Shown here: one piece after another, positions 32,881-34,545 of the stretch
Numbering within the stretch: position 1 is the first letter of the stretch
Layout of the letters: every line of letters starts with the position of its first letter
Assembly: GCA_013362405.1 (NCBI GenBank)
Contig: JABFWF010000118.1
Location: forward strand, 1 to 34,545
Source of the DNA: Lysobacter sp.
Lineage (GTDB): Bacteria > Pseudomonadota > Gammaproteobacteria > Xanthomonadales > Xanthomonadaceae
Reading direction: 5' to 3'
DNA: 34,545 nucleotides
Position numbers and translations under genes: made by a program
Notes under the pieces: model-generated
What the model was told of the DNA's origin: nothing
The model's database searches: none
The model's input: only the letters and a program-made list of their open reading frames with translations

Positions 32881-33264
32881 CACCGGGGGCGGCGGAGAAG
32901 CGGGGGAGGCGGGCCGGAAGGCGTCACGGCCGGAGAGAGAAGCCGACGTCCCTGTCGGCCCGCGCATTCAACCCAAATTTCACGCCCGCCGGAACCCCGG
33001 GCCGGACGCGAACAGGGTGACTATCGGTAGCTGTCATACAGGTGTTCTGCAGCATTGGCGCGGCGCCGAGGGAGCATTGGCTACCGCAAGCGGGCATCCT
33101 GTGTTGAATATTGGTTGCAGAGTGACGAATGGTCGCGGGCGCCTCTACGACCCCGTCGCCCCCGCTCCGGAAGGGACCTTCGCGCTTCCGCCATCCGACC
33201 CGCGCCGCTCGGGGTGGGCTTCGAAGACTGGAGCCGGCGTGCACCGATCACCGATCATGACGGC
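32881..33264 (+). other. 384-bp intergenic region, lower GC, no recognised gene
   Basis: No credible ORF lies between rlmI and trmL. The centre (about 32970-33140) is visibly less GC-rich than the rest of the window, with stretches such as CAACCCAAATTTCACG and GTGTTGAATATTGGTTG. It contains small hairpins (CCGAC-gtccct-GTCGG at 32945-32960 and an imperfect GC hairpin about 32980-33012). It could hold the trmL promoter and a small RNA, or be a decayed insertion; I recognise no RNA family and no tRNA. Confidence 0.5.
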
Positions 33265-33744
33265 ATGTTCGACGTCATCCTCCACCAGCCCGAGATTCCG
33301 CCCAACACCGGCAACGTGATCCGCCTGTGCGCCAACACCGGCGCGCGGCTGCACCTAGTCGAACCGCTCGGCTTCAGCCTCGAAGACCGCCAGCTGCGTC
33401 GCGCGGGCCTCGACTACCACGAATACGCGACGCTGCGCGTCCACCCCGACCTGGATCCCGCACTGGCGACGATCGCCGAGGCGAACGCGACGCCGCCGCG
33501 CGTGTTCGCGCTGAGCACGCGCGGCACTGTGCGCCATGACCAGCCGCGCTATGCCGCGGGCGACGTCTTCCTGTTCGGCGCGGAAACGCGCGGCCTGCCG
33601 GCCGACATACTCGAAGCCATCCCGCCCGAGCGGCGCCTGCGCCTGCCGATGCGACCCGGCAACCGCAGCCTCAACCTGTCCAATGCGGTGGCGGTGGTGG
33701 TGTTCGAGGCGTGGCGGCAGGCCGGCTTCGACGGCGGCGCATAG
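33265..33744 (+). CDS. trmL: tRNA (cytidine(34)-2'-O)-methyltransferase TrmL
   Basis: The 159-aa SPOUT-class enzyme methylates the wobble ribose of tRNA-Leu isoacceptors. Family motifs are clear: MFDVILHQPEIPPNTGNVIRLCANTGARLHLVEPLGF at the N terminus, LFGAETRGLP (motif 2) and IPMRPGNRSLNLSNAVAVVVFEAWRQ (motif 3, the trefoil knot that binds SAM), here written RLPMRPGNRSLNLS. Length matches TrmL/YibK. ATG 33265 begins the conserved N terminus; the track ORF's 70 extra codons are non-homologous. A weak GATCAT lies 6 nt upstream of the ATG. It converges with gpsA, 12 bp away. Confidence 0.96.
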   Translation: MFDVILHQPEIPPNTGNVIRLCANTGARLHLVEPLGFSLEDRQLRRAGLDYHEYATLRVHPDLDPALATIAEANATPPRVFALSTRGTVRHDQPRYAAGDVFLFGAETRGLPADILEAIPPERRLRLPMRPGNRSLNLSNAVAVVVFEAWRQAGFDGGA

Positions 33745-33756
33745 CACCCGCAACGA

Positions 33757-34545
33757 TCAGCCCGGGAACAGCGCCTGCGGATATTCGGCCTTCTGCTCGC
33801 GCGCGAGCAGCCGGCGCAGGCCTTCGGCGGGCGTGATCGTGCCGTGCAGCACCTCGCGCACGTTGTGCGCGATCGGCAGCTCCACGCCGTGGCGTTCGGC
33901 CAGGCGCATCACCTCGTCGGCGGTCTGCACCGATTCGACCACCTGGCCGATGTCGCGCACCGCGTCCTGCAGCGGCTTGCCGTGGCCGAGCGCGAGCCCG
34001 AGGCGGCGGTTGCGCGACAGGTCGCCCGTGCAGGTGAGGACGAGGTCGCCGAGCCCGGCGAGGCCCATCAGCGTCTCGGGACGGCCGCCGATCGCGGCGT
34101 TGAGCCGCAGCATCTCGTTGAGGCCGCGGGTGATCAGCCCGGCGCGCGCGTTGAGGCCGAGGTGCATGCCGTCGGCGACACCGGTGGCCACCGCCAGCAC
34201 GTTCTTCATCGCGCCGCCAAGCTCGGCGCCGCGCATGTCGTCGCCGGTGTAGGCGCGGAACGCGGGCCCGTGCAGCAGTTCGGCGACCTCGCGCGCGAAC
34301 TCGGGATCGTCGCCATGCACGGTCAGCGCGGTCGGCAGGCCGGCGGCGACCTCCCGCGCGAACGACGGCCCGGTCACCACCGCGAGCGGCGCGTCGGGAC
34401 CGAGCACGTCGGCCGCGACTTCATGCAGGAAGCGCCCGCTGCCCGGCTCGAAGCCCTTGGTCGCCCACGCCACGCCCGCGCCGGCAGGACGCAGCGGCGC
34501 GAGCGCACGCAAGGTCTCGGCGAAGGCGTGCGAAGGCACCACGAC
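33757..34545 (-). CDS. gpsA: NAD(P)H-dependent glycerol-3-phosphate dehydrogenase GpsA, C-terminal part
   Basis: About 262 residues of GpsA run off the window's right edge, so the N-terminal NAD-binding GxGxxG region and the start codon are outside. Visible are [17 protein letters not shown], the [18 protein letters not shown] motif, the catalytic Lys in [38 protein letters not shown], and the C-terminal [31 protein letters not shown]. The enzyme reduces dihydroxyacetone phosphate to sn-glycerol 3-phosphate for phospholipid synthesis. The track's GTG 34542 is an internal codon, not a start. Confidence 0.96.
   Translation of the reverse strand, partial: VVVPSHAFAETLRALAPLRPAGAGVAWATKGFEPGSGRFLHEVAADVLGPDAPLAVVTGPSFAREVAAGLPTALTVHGDDPEFAREVAELLHGPAFRAYTGDDMRGAELGGAMKNVLAVATGVADGMHLGLNARAGLITRGLNEMLRLNAAIGGRPETLMGLAGLGDLVLTCTGDLSRNRRLGLALGHGKPLQDAVRDIGQVVESVQTADEVMRLAERHGVELPIAHNVREVLHGTITPAEGLRRLLAREQKAEYPQALFPG

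Noticed and set aside
32977-33070. Possible tRNA or 6S-like RNA in the rlmI-trmL gap
   Set aside because: No GTTCRANYC T-loop, no acceptor stem ending before CCA, and no 6S-type long closing stem could be traced by eye.
32924-33244. A 106-aa minus-strand ORF between rlmI and trmL
   Set aside because: No ribosome site, no domain, biased Arg/Pro/Gly composition and no family resemblance; treated as non-coding.
1-34545. CRISPR array, prophage, IS element or toxin-antitoxin pair
   Set aside because: No spaced identical repeats, transposase, integrase or paired small toxin genes were seen; repeats present are REP-like only.

Overview
The window is a very GC-rich chromosomal segment from a gammaproteobacterium of the Xanthomonadaceae/Lysobacteraceae (a Lysobacter-, Luteimonas- or Xanthomonas-like organism). 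The grounds are a long-chain olefin cluster (oleA, oleB, oleC, oleD) whose OleA and PdxJ resemble the Xanthomonas proteins as I remember them, the ubiJ-ubiB pair, dispersed 'GTAGGAGCGGCTT(A)NAGCCGCGA' REP-like elements, and frequent -10 boxes placed for leaderless mRNAs. No database search was possible; product names rest on motifs and remembered family sequences. It looks like ordinary chromosome: I see no phage, transposase, plasmid, CRISPR, tRNA or rRNA gene.

Layout. 1-1.6 kb: the end of a TPR protein (+), then arfB and a PlsC-like acyltransferase (-). 1.6-4.7 kb: ubiJ-ubiB-truC, a tightly overlapping minus-strand set for ubiquinone synthesis and tRNA modification. 4.7-5.0 kb: REP-like repeats and a decayed second copy of the oleD 3' end. 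5.0-10.5 kb: the ole cluster on the minus strand (oleA, a YjdM/PhnA-like zinc-ribbon gene, oleB, oleC, oleD), with a YkgJ-family cysteine-cluster gene inserted on the plus strand between oleB and oleC. OleA condenses two acyl-CoAs head to head, OleD reduces the beta-keto acid, OleC makes a beta-lactone and OleB decarboxylates it to the olefin.

10.7-19.3 kb: a DUF4156 lipoprotein and a large secreted M16 peptidase (-), a short-chain dehydrogenase (+), a tiny secreted protein behind a very good sigma-54-type promoter (+), a small membrane protein overlapping pdxJ (-), a cardiolipin synthase (-), and a PA0069-type radical SAM protein (+). 19.3-21.1 kb: an SLC13 permease collapsed in frame to about 96 codons (-), then a sensor-less histidine kinase translationally coupled to an Rcp1-like response regulator (+).

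21.1-27 kb: fbp with a 2OG-Fe(II) oxygenase gene (-); divergent from fbp, a SRPBCC/DUF1579-like fusion, a NIPSNAP protein and a YafY/WYL regulator (+); then phhA (-) divergent from an Lrp/AsnC regulator (+). 27-34.5 kb: an M28 lipoprotein peptidase (-), an unrecognised 392-aa protein (+), a small outer-membrane beta-barrel and a rhomboid protease (-), rlmI-like and trmL methyltransferases (+), and the C-terminal part of gpsA (-), cut by the window end.

The most noteworthy non-gene signals are the repeated leaderless-promoter geometry (arfB, ubiJ, oleC, the radical SAM gene, rlmI), the sigma-54 box before the 64-aa secreted protein, the oleD tail duplication, the collapsed SLC13 gene, and palindromic operator candidates at fbp and phhA. 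I found no convincing wholly new multi-gene system.
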